A stretch of 64,000 nt of DNA from Dyadobacter koreensis (GCF_900108855.1 NZ_FNXY01000002.1:186001-250000); one strand, 5' to 3'. Shown: positions 25,390 through 35,773, counted from the first letter of the stretch. Numbers and translations are program-made. Notes: a model not told the origin generated them from the letters alone.

Positions 25390-27066
25390 CTACTTAGTAT
25401 CGGGTAAGCCGATTACTTTTCCATTAAATTGATTGGCATTTAATTCAATTTTTCCCCCCATATTTTTTAAGGCAATACTATTCTTTGAATTTATTATGTT
25501 TCCAACGAGTATCGCGAAATCTCCATTTTTTGAAACGCCAGTACTTGCTTCAATAATATTATTACTAACAATATTGTTATTGCTTGATAAATCGATTCCA
25601 ATAGTGGGATTAAGGCGGATTTGATTGTTACTAATAATGTTCGAGTCTGAGCTTCCGCTAATCATTATTCCCTTGCTCGAAGATTGGAATATTTTACCAA
25701 TAGTTGCTACACCTCCGGTAGTTGATTGCGTAATACCTTCACCTTCTCGAAACTGACCGCTTGTGGTCTGAATCAGAGCTTTGTTGGTTAATATATCATA
25801 GCCAATTAAGTATCCTTTTGCTGAACTTAAATTTCCTGAAATAATAAGATTTGGATTGGCTCTAAGCGTTTTACTGGCTTTTGCTAAGCTTGTTTTTATT
25901 GGTAAAGATGCAGAGTCAGGTACGATAAATATATTTCCATAAATTATATTTGCACTGCCCCCGCCTTTGGACCCATCTATTTTAAGACCAAAAAGCTCTC
26001 CATCAAATTTTGCTGATGGCTCATACTGCACGTACGGCATAAGCATGTTATTACTAATCTTATGCTCGCCTCCTCCTGTTCCCGTTATACGAATTGCCGC
26101 TACTTTACTGCCTTCTAAGTGACAATTAGTAATGAATCCTTTATCTGACCCATCCATATAAATACCGAATTTTGACCCATCAGTCGTTAACCTGTCTATG
26201 TACGTATATCGGCAATTAATTAACTCTACTCCCGCATTGTTGTGTCCTTCATTGACAGATTTACCACCGCTGTAGCACCTAATAATATCTATCCCGAAAT
26301 TTTCTGAAATCCCCTCACCAATTTTAAGATTAGATTGTGTAGCCCCGGTAAGTTTACAATCAATTATTTTAAAGTTCGCGATATGATTTGCATTAATGCA
26401 ATGAGCTGCTTTTGCATTTCCATCAAGTTCTAAATCTTTTATCAATACATTACTTTCTCTTCCTGTAAACGATTTTTGTCCTTTGATCATTCGCAGAATG
26501 TCTTGCTCGTGTATAGCTTTTATTTTAGTTAAACCCGATCCAGCCCCTTCCAAAGTTAATCTATAGGCAAATACGGGTCCGGGTACTACTATTTTTGGTA
26601 CTAATGTTATTGACGTAATGTAGGTACCTTCTGAAAATACTACTTTCAAACCTCGTTCGGTGGCGATATTTAAAGCTTTTTGAATTGATGGACCATCATC
26701 TTTATCATCATTGGCATTGGCGCCAAAAAATTCCGGCTTAATTGATAGATATTCTCTTTCGTATCTTCGTTTTCCAACAACGATAACCATTGAACTGTCA
26801 TCTTTTGACCTTGTATTTTTGTCGTTATATCTGAAAATCCCTGACTTAGTTCCATCATTGATGTAGACTACCTCCGCTGTATCTGCGTTTCCCATTCTCA
26901 ACTCATTCATGTTAAGGATGGGGGTAAAGTTATTAACTCTTTTGTTTTTATCAGAATACTTTCGCTGCAAATCCTTTTGGTTGAGAGTTTGTTTACTTTC
27001 AGATGTAGTTTTCTGTCCAAAACCATTCAAGTGTAGCAATAGAAAAAGAATTATGAATTTATCCAT
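25390..27066 (-). CDS. Secreted right-handed parallel beta-helix protein
   Basis: 558 residues with a short signal peptide (about residues 1-18). The start of the fold resembles the pectate-lyase-3 type (PEFFGANANDDKDDGPSIQKALNIA). Many short Asn/Gly/Ile-rich turns then follow (ITNCHLEGSKVAAIRITG, IISNNQIRLNP, IVSNNIIEASTGVSKNG), as expected for a parallel beta-helix. Such proteins bind or cleave acidic or complex polysaccharides. Inside a polymerase/exporter locus it could be a periplasmic lyase that trims or clears polymer, or a C5-epimerase-like modifier. No catalytic residues can be assigned by eye. Confidence 0.8.
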   Translation of the reverse strand: MDKFIILFLLLHLNGFGQKTTSESKQTLNQKDLQRKYSDKNKRVNNFTPILNMNELRMGNADTAEVVYINDGTKSGIFRYNDKNTRSKDDSSMVIVVGKRRYEREYLSIKPEFFGANANDDKDDGPSIQKALNIATERGLKVVFSEGTYITSITLVPKIVVPGPVFAYRLTLEGAGSGLTKIKAIHEQDILRMIKGQKSFTGRESNVLIKDLELDGNAKAAHCINANHIANFKIIDCKLTGATQSNLKIGEGISENFGIDIIRCYSGGKSVNEGHNNAGVELINCRYTYIDRLTTDGSKFGIYMDGSDKGFITNCHLEGSKVAAIRITGTGGGEHKISNNMLMPYVQYEPSAKFDGELFGLKIDGSKGGGSANIIYGNIFIVPDSASLPIKTSLAKASKTLRANPNLIISGNLSSAKGYLIGYDILTNKALIQTTSGQFREGEGITQSTTGGVATIGKIFQSSSKGIMISGSSDSNIISNNQIRLNPTIGIDLSSNNNIVSNNIIEASTGVSKNGDFAILVGNIINSKNSIALKNMGGKIELNANQFNGKVIGLPDTK

Positions 27067-27141
27067 TGTAGTGTGTATTTGACGATTGGAAAGTGAGAAA
27101 CAATTTGTGTGAAATGAACTATTTCAAACTTTAATTTATAA

Positions 27142-28317
27142 TTAAAACCAAGACATGAACTGAGGAATAATAGAATTGTCCATTTCGAAATCTCTTTTTA
27201 AAAATATCAGTGTTATAGTAAAAGTCAAAATTATTAAGCAGAGTGATAGTATTAATATTCGGTTTCTAATCTTCAAAGAATGTAAGTAAAATAGGGAAAC
27301 AATCATTGGAGAGTACGGAAAGATATAGCGAAAAGTGATGTTGGAATTAATTATCGTGGTCAGTATTCCTATTAAAGTATAGATAAAAAGAATTTGTGTT
27401 TCCCTATTGACGGCAGTTAGTGAGACAATTTTTTTATTTAAAAATGTAATAATAAGAGCAAAGTTGCAAGGAAATAGAGCGTATGCCATTAAGGTGTAGC
27501 CTACATCCAAGATAGGGTATGGAATAGAAAAAAAAGAATTTGGCCTGACTATGGGTGTAAAAAGAATTAAGCATGTTTTTATCGCAAAAGCTGGAAATTG
27601 AAGGATTGGATTTTGGTTCATAACCTTTAAAAAAAGAGCAATTTCATAAAGGTTTGACGTTTGAAATGAATACAACTCTTCACCTTGAAATTCTGTTATG
27701 AATATGTTGATCGGTGGAATCGAATTAATTGTAAAATATCCAAGTAGTATAATCAAAAACACGTTAACAGGATTTTTGACTGCATATGTTAGTGGGGTGA
27801 TTAAGATCGTGATTATCAAAGTTAAACCAAATACCGGGCGAACAAATAAGGCTGAGACCGCAACCATAAACGCTAGGAATTTGAGTGTTTGCAACCTTTG
27901 AAAGTATAAGTAGAAGCATAATAACGAAAGAAATACTAAAAAGGTCTCCTTGTTTGGACCAACTGCTCCGATGAGCAAATAGGGATTGAAAACAATTATA
28001 AACCGCGCAAGAGAAACAGATTTTTCAGAAATTACCGCAAATACCTTACATAAATAAACACAGCATAGTAATAGGATTGTGTTTATCAAAATAAATATAA
28101 AGGGGCCTATTCTATAGAACAAGCTATTCAACGATGTGAAAGCGTCTGCAAAAGTGTCAATATTTCTTTCATACAATACCCTTAATTCATAAGTATAGGA
28201 ATCGTATACAAAATGGTTTGTAATTGGTAAGTATTGATACCTAGCACAAACCTGAAGTAACAATGTTGTTGCAAGAAAAAATAGCAGTATCAGATACCAT
28301 TTATATTGTCCTGCCAT
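27142..28317 (-). CDS. Polytopic membrane protein, probable Wzy-like polymerase
   Basis: 391 residues with about ten hydrophobic segments, beginning WYLILLFFLATTLLLQV. A loop after the first segment (residues 28-60) and the stretch FNPYLLIGAVGPNKETFLVFL around residue 115 resemble EpsG/Wzy-type proteins. Wzy polymerases have little sequence identity, so the call rests on topology and on the locus, which otherwise has a flippase, chain-length protein and exporter but no polymerase. An O-antigen ligase-like or acyltransferase role is not excluded. Confidence 0.65.
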   Translation of the reverse strand: MAGQYKWYLILLFFLATTLLLQVCARYQYLPITNHFVYDSYTYELRVLYERNIDTFADAFTSLNSLFYRIGPFIFILINTILLLCCVYLCKVFAVISEKSVSLARFIIVFNPYLLIGAVGPNKETFLVFLSLLCFYLYFQRLQTLKFLAFMVAVSALFVRPVFGLTLIITILITPLTYAVKNPVNVFLIILLGYFTINSIPPINIFITEFQGEELYSFQTSNLYEIALFLKVMNQNPILQFPAFAIKTCLILFTPIVRPNSFFSIPYPILDVGYTLMAYALFPCNFALIITFLNKKIVSLTAVNRETQILFIYTLIGILTTIINSNITFRYIFPYSPMIVSLFYLHSLKIRNRILILSLCLIILTFTITLIFLKRDFEMDNSIIPQFMSWF

Positions 28318-28385
28318 TTTGTAATGAATTTGGGGAATAATAATTTGTTATCGAAGAAGTATCCGGGAGTAGGCCATTGACTAAA

Positions 28386-29165
28386 CTATATCTTTCTCAG
28401 AATGAATATCCCACACCCGTATTTGCATCCGAAGTTATTTTCAACTTGTTCAGGATTGAGATCCTGATGCATGAAAATATTTTTATTATCATCTATGTAT
28501 GTGAAAGATTCTACAACGAATTTATCTTTAAAAATATCTAGGAGGTATTTGACAGCAAAAACTCGATGCGCATTAAATTCGATCCGTTGAGTACCAATCG
28601 GGACAGCGAAATAGAACAGGCCTTTATTGATCAATAAGCCAAAAATATTGTTTATGGCCTTAATATGTCCATCAAGATCAATCGGATCTCCATACCTGCC
28701 CAAACCAAAATGTTCAATCGCATGTAAAGAAGATATTGAATCATATTTGTCGTATAAAGTTTGATCTGGCTTTTTCATCATATCTGACTGTCGAAACTGA
28801 ATATTTGGGACAATACTATTAATGGCCCGGATATCGACGACATCAATTTCTCTAAAGGTAGCAATGTGAGCCACGAAGCCATCCGTTCGAGACCCAATAT
28901 CTAGATGTCTGACCGGATTATTTTTGTATACTTGCTGAGCAACAAATAAATCTTGCTGAAAATACACGCTTTTCATATCACCACCTTGCTCATACCGATC
29001 ACCTAAAAACGGAGAAATACTTATCTCCCCAAATTTTGGATATTCGCTCTTGGCATTAGATATCTTGATATAGTCACTAATGAACGCAGGGATTCCCTTT
29101 AAAGAGTTAAAGAGCTGAATTGGATTAAATCCAAGTCCCAGGATGGTTCGGGCTATAATTTTCAT
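28386..29165 (-). CDS. DUF268-domain protein, methyltransferase-like
   Basis: 259 residues. The central part has LDIGSRTDGFVAHI, EIDVVDIRAI and SLHAIEHFGLGRYGD, which together look like the SAM-binding motif I and following strands of a class I methyltransferase; the protein matches my memory of DUF268. The C-terminus is Cys-rich (FGCKYGCGIF). DUF268 genes occur in polysaccharide loci, but their reaction is not established as far as I know. The gene overlaps the flippase gene upstream by 4 bases (ATGA), suggesting coupling. Confidence 0.78.
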   Translation of the reverse strand: MKIIARTILGLGFNPIQLFNSLKGIPAFISDYIKISNAKSEYPKFGEISISPFLGDRYEQGGDMKSVYFQQDLFVAQQVYKNNPVRHLDIGSRTDGFVAHIATFREIDVVDIRAINSIVPNIQFRQSDMMKKPDQTLYDKYDSISSLHAIEHFGLGRYGDPIDLDGHIKAINNIFGLLINKGLFYFAVPIGTQRIEFNAHRVFAVKYLLDIFKDKFVVESFTYIDDNKNIFMHQDLNPEQVENNFGCKYGCGIFILRKI

Positions 29166-30457
29166 CGTATAGTATGTTTATTAAAATTTTCCGTGTTTAA
29201 CTTTTTCAAGTTTTTCGACAAGTACACAAATATTGATAGTGAAGATGTGTACAAAAGAACCTGAACTGCAATTTTATAATTTGAAAGGGAGAATCCGACC
29301 ATTAGGCTTATAGCAATGGTAATGAAAATTATTTGTCCGGTTCTTTTTACAACATTCCCCAATAACATATTATTTTCTGAATGCACTTTTAGAAATGGCT
29401 GAATCATTACCTGAGTAATGGAGAAAAACGTATAGGGAATAAGAAATATTTTTAAAAATTCAAAAACACTCTGCGTATCTCGGTCATTGAACTGCCCTCT
29501 TTCATATAGAATGCTAATTATGTAATTCCCGAAGAAGTATAGCGCTGTATTAGCTAATACTGCTATCAAGAAGGTCAAAAGAATTGTTTTTTTAAGGGAT
29601 GAGGAGTCAGAAACGGATGATCTGTAAAGAATTATTGAAGCTATATTGGATACAATCATTAGCATAAATGAGGAAATGATTATAAAAGAATATTGATAAT
29701 AATTAATTTGATAATCGTTCTCAAAACTGATTAAAAGCCTGCCCGTAAATCCAATGAAAATTGCATGATTCACAGAGATGAGACGATGGAAGTTAATATC
29801 TTTTAACTTGATTAAATGCTCAACCCTAGATTTTTCTGTTTTGTTGAAATTTGAATTTAAGCCTCTTTTTAAAAGGAAATTAGAAAAGAGAATACCAAAG
29901 ATGGAGGCAACTAAAATGGATTTTAGCCCTAGCTGTCCAATTGATAAAAAAATTATAATTAAAGTAAAGACTGCATTTAAAAATGATTGTGTTGAGTATT
30001 TTTGGAAATTTCCAATTGTCTTTTGCAACGAAAACAAAACACTATTTGACAAGTTGATTGCCAGATAGGAGGAAAACAATAGTACCCAAATTACCAAATC
30101 TAAATCATAAATGTCAGTTTTAAGATAAGATACAAAAAACAGAAGGATAACCGATAAAAGAAATAAATATTTGGAAAAAAGTAATGTTTGGTTCCAGATC
30201 GGTTGAAAATTGATCGTCTTGTTTTGAAGATATAATCCTGCATACTTAGGAACTAAAATGCTTTCCATAACCGGAACTCCTATTACAAAAGCCAGGAAAA
30301 AATCAACGATTGACCTTAGTGTATTAAAGGTTGCAAACTCGATAGTATTTCCTATCATGTAAGCTATAATAGATTCTCTGAGTACGCCAAGACCTTTAAT
30401 GGCTATTGAGCTGATAAATAGCCAGCCGAAGTTAATTATTGATTTGTTTAACTTCAT
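29162..30457 (-). CDS. MurJ/Wzx-like lipid-linked oligosaccharide flippase
   Basis: 431 residues with 12 or so hydrophobic segments. The N-terminal GLGVLRESIIAYMIGNTIEFATF and the C-terminal half (ILYERGQFNDRDTQSVFEFLKIF) resemble the MurJ/MviN branch of the MOP exporter superfamily more than classical Wzx. MurJ itself is usually encoded elsewhere and is longer, and this copy sits between the chain-length protein and DUF268 genes. It most likely flips the undecaprenyl-linked repeat unit across the inner membrane. Confidence 0.83.
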   Translation of the reverse strand: MKLNKSIINFGWLFISSIAIKGLGVLRESIIAYMIGNTIEFATFNTLRSIVDFFLAFVIGVPVMESILVPKYAGLYLQNKTINFQPIWNQTLLFSKYLFLLSVILLFFVSYLKTDIYDLDLVIWVLLFSSYLAINLSNSVLFSLQKTIGNFQKYSTQSFLNAVFTLIIIFLSIGQLGLKSILVASIFGILFSNFLLKRGLNSNFNKTEKSRVEHLIKLKDINFHRLISVNHAIFIGFTGRLLISFENDYQINYYQYSFIIISSFMLMIVSNIASIILYRSSVSDSSSLKKTILLTFLIAVLANTALYFFGNYIISILYERGQFNDRDTQSVFEFLKIFLIPYTFFSITQVMIQPFLKVHSENNMLLGNVVKRTGQIIFITIAISLMVGFSLSNYKIAVQVLLYTSSLSIFVYLSKNLKKLNTENFNKHTIR

Positions 30458-30461
30458 TCAG

Positions 30462-31484
30462 TTACTTATTTCTTATGGATAAAGTAACAAGTGTTAGTAT
30501 AGAAAACACAAAGGCGCCAACGATTGCATAAATTATTCTTGTTGGACTGCTTTTCTTTACTGGAACAATTGGGGGTTCGAGAATTTGAATTATTGGCCGT
30601 CCTTCTTTTTCAGCAAGCGTAGCCTTTTCTAATTGGTTTAATAAATCATTACGAAGGTTTTGTGAATGGATGTAATTCGATTGTAATTTTTGCTCCTCAA
30701 TTTTTGCTACATTATTGAATACATTTCTATTATTATCTCTGTAACGCTGAAGGGCATATTCTGCATTTTTGAGTTGATTATTAGCTTCTTGTACTCTGGA
30801 TTTAATAAATTCAGATTCATCATGCTTTTTTTTGGAACGATAACCAGAGACATAATCCGACAAATATTGTATTGCTTCTGAAAGAGTTGCCGCAGCAATA
30901 ACAGGATCTCTCATTTCTACACCGATATAAATAATACCAGTCTTCTTATCGAAATTAGTTGTAAGAGAGGATTTTAAATTTTGAATTAATCTAATCTCAT
31001 CCTTACTAAAGTTGAGCACCGATGTATCTACGGTTTTAGCTAGAATAGCACCAATTTGAGATTTCTCCTTTTCCTTATTTATACTTTCAAGATAGCTAAG
31101 CAGATTTGGAAATTGCTTATTTTCAACTGTCTTTACAGGCTGTTTTAAAAGATGAATAATCGCAGGTGTACTCTGCAGAATATTTGGATATAAATCGGGA
31201 CGAATGGCATCGCTTTCAGATGAATTAGCCAGGTCAATTCCAGCAAGATTTGCCAATGAGCTAAATCCTGAAAACCGGCTTTCTTTGTATTCAGGAAGCA
31301 ATTCAGCTTTTGCTGTAAATTTCTTGGGCAATAAATAGGTAATCGCACCGCCTAAAACACCTCCAATAAAACCGGCGATAATGATTTTTTTTAAATTTCT
31401 CTTAAATAAGGAAATTAGGAAAAGTACTGACCGTTCCAGGATATCTGCTTCTGGCGGTGTTTTCTTAATTATATCTTCCTTCAT
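30462..31484 (-). CDS. Wzz-type polysaccharide chain-length determinant
   Basis: 340 residues. Two membrane segments, about residues 34-52 (IIIAGFIGGVLGGAITYL) and 314-334 (IIYAIVGAFVFSILTLVTL), flank a periplasmic domain with coiled-coil character around residues 200-290. The proline-rich PIVPVKKSSPTR before the second segment is typical of the family. There is no C-terminal tyrosine kinase (BY-kinase) domain. It would control polymer length together with the polymerase and the Wza-type exporter. The start lies 47 bases after the exporter stop. Confidence 0.9.
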   Translation of the reverse strand: MKEDIIKKTPPEADILERSVLFLISLFKRNLKKIIIAGFIGGVLGGAITYLLPKKFTAKAELLPEYKESRFSGFSSLANLAGIDLANSSESDAIRPDLYPNILQSTPAIIHLLKQPVKTVENKQFPNLLSYLESINKEKEKSQIGAILAKTVDTSVLNFSKDEIRLIQNLKSSLTTNFDKKTGIIYIGVEMRDPVIAAATLSEAIQYLSDYVSGYRSKKKHDESEFIKSRVQEANNQLKNAEYALQRYRDNNRNVFNNVAKIEEQKLQSNYIHSQNLRNDLLNQLEKATLAEKEGRPIIQILEPPIVPVKKSSPTRIIYAIVGAFVFSILTLVTLSIRNK

Positions 31485-31531
31485 GATTAAATTGTATCTG
31501 TACAGTTTTCTTCAGATTAAGTAACTGTGGT

Positions 31532-33874
31532 TTATCTAAATAAACTGATCAGAGCTAACGAAATAGTAGTAACCAGTGATATAATAGCTATTCGTTCTGA
31601 CGGGCTAATTTGGCGTTCTTTTTGTGGATCTTTGACCGGCACTGTCAAAACAGATCCAGATTCGATTTTCGGATATGATTTGAAAAAAAGAAACTTTTTA
31701 GTTCTGAACGTGCGTCCGTTTGGATATGAAACATAAATCCGGCTTTTCCAGGCATATTCAGCAAATCCACCTGCCTGGGAGATATATTCCCGGAATGAAA
31801 AATGAGGATCAAAATTTACAATTGATGGATTTTGGACACCACCTTTAATTCTAACTGTTTCCGATTTTGTTGGAATCAACAATGTATCACCCGTTTGCAA
31901 TAAAAGATTTGCAGAAAGTGATGGTTTTTGAATAATTGCTTTAAGATCAACGGCAACCAATTCTTTATTTCTGTAAAATCTCGCTCCGCTTATGTATGCT
32001 TCTGCTTTCAAGCCTCCTGCTTTTGGAAGAAGGTCGGTAATTCTTTCAAAATTGTTTAATATTGTATATGTACCTGGATACATAATTTCTCCTAAAATTG
32101 TAACTGCCTTTTGCGGCTCATATCTCGGTGACTTGCGTACATAAATCACATCGAAGGGAGACAATTTGAATTTCTGATCTTCCTCATTTAATGTCAGATT
32201 TTCGCTGACCTCCAATGAAAAAATACGTACATTTTGAGACTGTGGAATATTTGCAGTATCTCCTTTTATCCTTCTTGATACTTCAATTCTATAGGGAATA
32301 CCTCCCTCTGTATATCCACCTGCTTTAAAAATGGCATCAGCTACGGTAATTCCATCATGATAATTGATTGTTCCTGGGTTGATTACCGAACCCAGAATAG
32401 TTAAATCATAATTTTCTTTAAGCTCATCAATTGTTTTAATATAGATATGATCTTCGCGTTTTAAAACTATATCTTCAATTTCTCCATTCATCAGCTTTCC
32501 AAGATCGAAAGAAATAATTTCAGGGCGAAGCGTTGCTGTTTTGCGTTCAATAATTGCGCGATTTAAAAAAGCATCTTCTCGCAAGCCCTCTGATTTTGTT
32601 ATCAGTTTTTTAACGGTATTTGTCTGCTCGTCAATTGGATATTCACCGTCTCTGAAAACTCCGCCTTCGATAACAACCCGGTTTTCTATTCTGTTGAGAA
32701 TTTTTCCAATTTTGAAAACATCACCGTTTTGAGGAATGAAATTTGCGACTTCAGTTTCCTGAACGGAGCCAACCATAAGCTCTTTGCCTGTATTTCTTCT
32801 AAATTGAATAGAAGCAGAATATGCAGTTGGAGTATAGCCGCCGGCGTATCGAATCATGTCTTTCAGCGTCTCACCATCTTTTACTTCGAACAATGCGGGA
32901 TGTTTTACTTCTCCAAATAATTCAATTCTCTTCGAATAAGGCCTAACCAGGATGATATCCTGATCCTGCATAGTGATATTATCTTTCAGATTCGCATCAA
33001 CTAAAAAGCCGTACAAATCTATTGTGCGTATCGTTTTGTTATTTCGGATAATCTCTATGCTTCTATATGAACCATTATTATTTGGTCCGCCAGACTGATT
33101 AAGTGCATTAAATGCAGTGGCAAGCGATGAAATTGTATAAGATCCCGGACGTGTTACTTCTCCGGTTATCATCACCTGAATACTCCTGACATTTCCTAGG
33201 GTAATAGTCGAATATGTCCCTCCACCAGGCCGATTAAGTGCTGAATATGCGGATCTTAGTCTATTTACAATTCTTTCAGAGGCTTGTTCAATAGTCAAAC
33301 CGTTAACCTGTACAGGTGCAAGATTCAACATTTTAACAGTTCCTTCCGGACTTATCTTTAACCGAAAATTATCAACTGAATTTCCGTAAATGTCTACAAC
33401 CAATTCATCGTCTGGCCCCAATATGTAATTTTTGGGTGTGGCAATTCTGAGATTTGGTTCAAAACTTATAGATGAACTTGAAAAAAAAGAAGCTCCAAAA
33501 ACCTGTTTAACGCTGTCTGAATTTGGGAGAGCGGATACTGGCTTTGCCTTTACCAGCATGGAATCAGCGATTTGTCTTCTGCTTTCATCTGTACCGCTTC
33601 TGTCTGGCCCTGTTGGAGCAGAAGTTTGTGCTTGCTGCAATCGATTCCTCATAGCACTGATTTGATCCAGTGTATATCCCTTTTCCAAGGCAGCCTGTTC
33701 AATTGCCATATCTGTAAGACCGCTCGCCTTCGCTCTTTTATAAAACTCTAATGCCTGCTCATTGGAGATGGAGTTAGGGTCAATATTTTGAGCATACGAC
33801 TCATTATGAACCAGTGCAAAAGATAAAAATAAGATACCCGAGAAAATGGATTTTCGAAGCAAGGAGAAGTACAT
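31532..33874 (-). CDS. Wza-type polysaccharide export protein with multiple SLBB domains
   Basis: 780 residues with a signal peptide (about residues 1-28, ending SYAQ). A helical N-terminal region (residues 30-110) precedes a poly-export domain (NYILGPDDELVVDIYG) and a series of SLBB repeats (ITGEVTRPGSYTISSLATA, LFGEVKHPALFEVKDGETL, ILGSVINPGTINYHDGITV, ILGEIMYPGTYTILNNFER, IKGGVQNPSIVNFDP). A C-terminal hydrophobic segment (ERIAIISLVTTISLALISL) ends the protein. It is much longer than E. coli Wza because of the extra SLBB repeats, as is common in Bacteroidota. It forms the outer-membrane export channel and is the first gene of the polysaccharide operon. Confidence 0.93.
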   Translation of the reverse strand: MYFSLLRKSIFSGILFLSFALVHNESYAQNIDPNSISNEQALEFYKRAKASGLTDMAIEQAALEKGYTLDQISAMRNRLQQAQTSAPTGPDRSGTDESRRQIADSMLVKAKPVSALPNSDSVKQVFGASFFSSSSISFEPNLRIATPKNYILGPDDELVVDIYGNSVDNFRLKISPEGTVKMLNLAPVQVNGLTIEQASERIVNRLRSAYSALNRPGGGTYSTITLGNVRSIQVMITGEVTRPGSYTISSLATAFNALNQSGGPNNNGSYRSIEIIRNNKTIRTIDLYGFLVDANLKDNITMQDQDIILVRPYSKRIELFGEVKHPALFEVKDGETLKDMIRYAGGYTPTAYSASIQFRRNTGKELMVGSVQETEVANFIPQNGDVFKIGKILNRIENRVVIEGGVFRDGEYPIDEQTNTVKKLITKSEGLREDAFLNRAIIERKTATLRPEIISFDLGKLMNGEIEDIVLKREDHIYIKTIDELKENYDLTILGSVINPGTINYHDGITVADAIFKAGGYTEGGIPYRIEVSRRIKGDTANIPQSQNVRIFSLEVSENLTLNEEDQKFKLSPFDVIYVRKSPRYEPQKAVTILGEIMYPGTYTILNNFERITDLLPKAGGLKAEAYISGARFYRNKELVAVDLKAIIQKPSLSANLLLQTGDTLLIPTKSETVRIKGGVQNPSIVNFDPHFSFREYISQAGGFAEYAWKSRIYVSYPNGRTFRTKKFLFFKSYPKIESGSVLTVPVKDPQKERQISPSERIAIISLVTTISLALISLFR

Positions 33875-33946
33875 GTAATGTGCGTAAATGTTTATTAGAT
33901 TCTATGAAACACCTTTATATACTTTGATAGGATCTGAGAATCTTCT

Positions 33947-33954
33947 CAAAAGTA
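33947..33954 (-). promoter_or_regulatory. Probable -7 element of the polysaccharide operon
   Basis: On the minus strand TACTTTTG fits TAnnTTTG, 73 bases before the exporter start codon. The -33 region is not clear. An identical box precedes aspS and the HIT gene in this window. Confidence 0.4.
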
Positions 33955-34000
33955 CATAAAGATATTAAAATTGAAAGTCGTTTGATAGAATTTCGTAATT

Positions 34001-35773
34001 CTACGTTGTTTTCAAAGGAACTACATTTATTGACAACTCTTTTAATTGTTTTTCCTCAATTGTAGACGGCGAATCAATCATTACGTCACGTCCGGAATTA
34101 TTTTTGGGGAAAGCAATAAAATCTCTGATGGAGTCGATGCCACCAAAAATTGAACATAAACGGTCAAATCCGAAAGCAATACCTGCATGAGGAGGTGCGC
34201 CGAATTCGAACGCATTCATCAAAAACCCGAATTGTTCCTGCGCTTCTTCCTGACTGAATCCAAGAATTTCAAACATTTGCTGCTGCAAATCACGTTCGAA
34301 AATCCGAACGGAACCACCACCAACTTCTACACCATTGATAACCATGTCATAAGCATTTGCGCGCACCTGACCAAGATCGGTTGCGAGCAGTGCAATATCT
34401 TCCGGTTTAGGACTTGTAAATGGATGGTGCATCGCGAACCAGCGGTTTTCTTCTTCTCCATATTCAAGTAACGGAAAGTCGAGAACCCATAATGCGCGGA
34501 ACTCATTCGGATTACGGAAACCGAGACGGGAGCCCATTTCCAGACGAACTTCATTCAATTGTTTGCGGGCTTTGTCGGCTTGTCCTGAAATAATAAGTAT
34601 CAAATCGCCCGGCTTTGCATCGAATGCAGCAACCCACTTTTTAAGATCTTCTTCCGAATAAAATTTATCAACGGACGATTTTACCGATCCGTCTTCATTG
34701 TAGCGAACGTAAATAAGACCTTTTGCGCCAATCTGCGGACGTTTAACCCAATCCGTCAATTCATCCATTTGTTTGCGGGTATATACCGCACAGCCAGGTG
34801 CACAGACACCGACAACAAGTTCAGCATCGTCAAATACTCCAAAGCCTTTTCCCGAGGTAAGATCCTGATCTTTCCCTTTTAATTCGACAAACTTCATGTC
34901 AAAACGAATATCCGGTTTGTCAGAACCGTACAGACGCATTGCATCTGCATAAGTCATGCGCGGTACTTCCGGCAAGTCTAATCCTTTTACTTTGCTGAAA
35001 AGATTGCGGATCAAACCTTCGAAAGTATTTAATATATCTTCTTGTGTCACAAATGACATTTCACAGTCAATCTGAGTAAATTCCGGCTGACGGTCCGCAC
35101 GTAAATCTTCGTCACGGAAACATTTAACAATCTGATAGTAACGGTCAAATCCTGCAACCATCAAAAGCTGCTTAAATGTCTGCGGCGATTGTGGTAATGC
35201 GTAAAATTCACCTGGATTCATACGACTGGGCACAACAAAATCACGTGCACCTTCGGGGGTCGACTTGATCAAAACCGGCGTTTCCACTTCGATAAAATTT
35301 AAATCATCAAGATAAGCACGTGTATGACGAGCTACCTGATGGCGGAGTTCAAGATTTTTACGAACTGTATTTCTACGCAAGTCCAGGTAACGATATTTCA
35401 TGCGTATATCATCTCCTCCGTCCGTTTCGTCCTCAATTAAAAATGGAGGAAGTTTAGCCGGATTCAGAATTGATAATTCTGAAACACGGATCTCAATTGA
35501 ACCAGTTGCTATCTTATCATTTTTGGAAAGGCGCTCGATTACTTCACCTTTTGTGGAGATCACAAATTCACGTCCCAAAGAACGAGCTGTTTCCAATACC
35601 TCCGGTGGTGTTTTTCCTTCTTCAAAAAGAAGTTGTGTTAAACCATACCGGTCACGTAAATCGAGCCATACCATTCCTCCTTTATCACGGATTCTCTGAA
35701 CCCAACCACACAACACAACATCTTGATTTACATGCTCTAAGCTTAACTCACCACAGGTATGTGTACGTAACAT
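34001..35773 (-). CDS. aspS: Aspartyl-tRNA synthetase
   Basis: 590 residues, the length of bacterial-type AspRS. The N-terminal OB-fold anticodon-binding domain ([21 protein letters not shown]) is followed by the class II core: motif 2 in [19 protein letters not shown] and motif 3 in AFGFDRL. A bacterial GAD insert lies between about residues 300 and 410. It charges tRNA-Asp. A -7 box lies just upstream. The gene is divergent from the lipoprotein gene and not part of the polysaccharide operon. Confidence 0.98.
   Translation of the reverse strand: MLRTHTCGELSLEHVNQDVVLCGWVQRIRDKGGMVWLDLRDRYGLTQLLFEEGKTPPEVLETARSLGREFVISTKGEVIERLSKNDKIATGSIEIRVSELSILNPAKLPPFLIEDETDGGDDIRMKYRYLDLRRNTVRKNLELRHQVARHTRAYLDDLNFIEVETPVLIKSTPEGARDFVVPSRMNPGEFYALPQSPQTFKQLLMVAGFDRYYQIVKCFRDEDLRADRQPEFTQIDCEMSFVTQEDILNTFEGLIRNLFSKVKGLDLPEVPRMTYADAMRLYGSDKPDIRFDMKFVELKGKDQDLTSGKGFGVFDDAELVVGVCAPGCAVYTRKQMDELTDWVKRPQIGAKGLIYVRYNEDGSVKSSVDKFYSEEDLKKWVAAFDAKPGDLILIISGQADKARKQLNEVRLEMGSRLGFRNPNEFRALWVLDFPLLEYGEEENRWFAMHHPFTSPKPEDIALLATDLGQVRANAYDMVINGVEVGGGSVRIFERDLQQQMFEILGFSQEEAQEQFGFLMNAFEFGAPPHAGIAFGFDRLCSIFGGIDSIRDFIAFPKNNSGRDVMIDSPSTIEEKQLKELSINVVPLKTT

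Noticed and set aside
29162..30457. Annotation as the essential lipid II flippase MurJ
   Set aside because: The gene lies inside a polysaccharide operon, coupled to DUF268, and is shorter than typical MurJ. A locus-specific flippase fits better.
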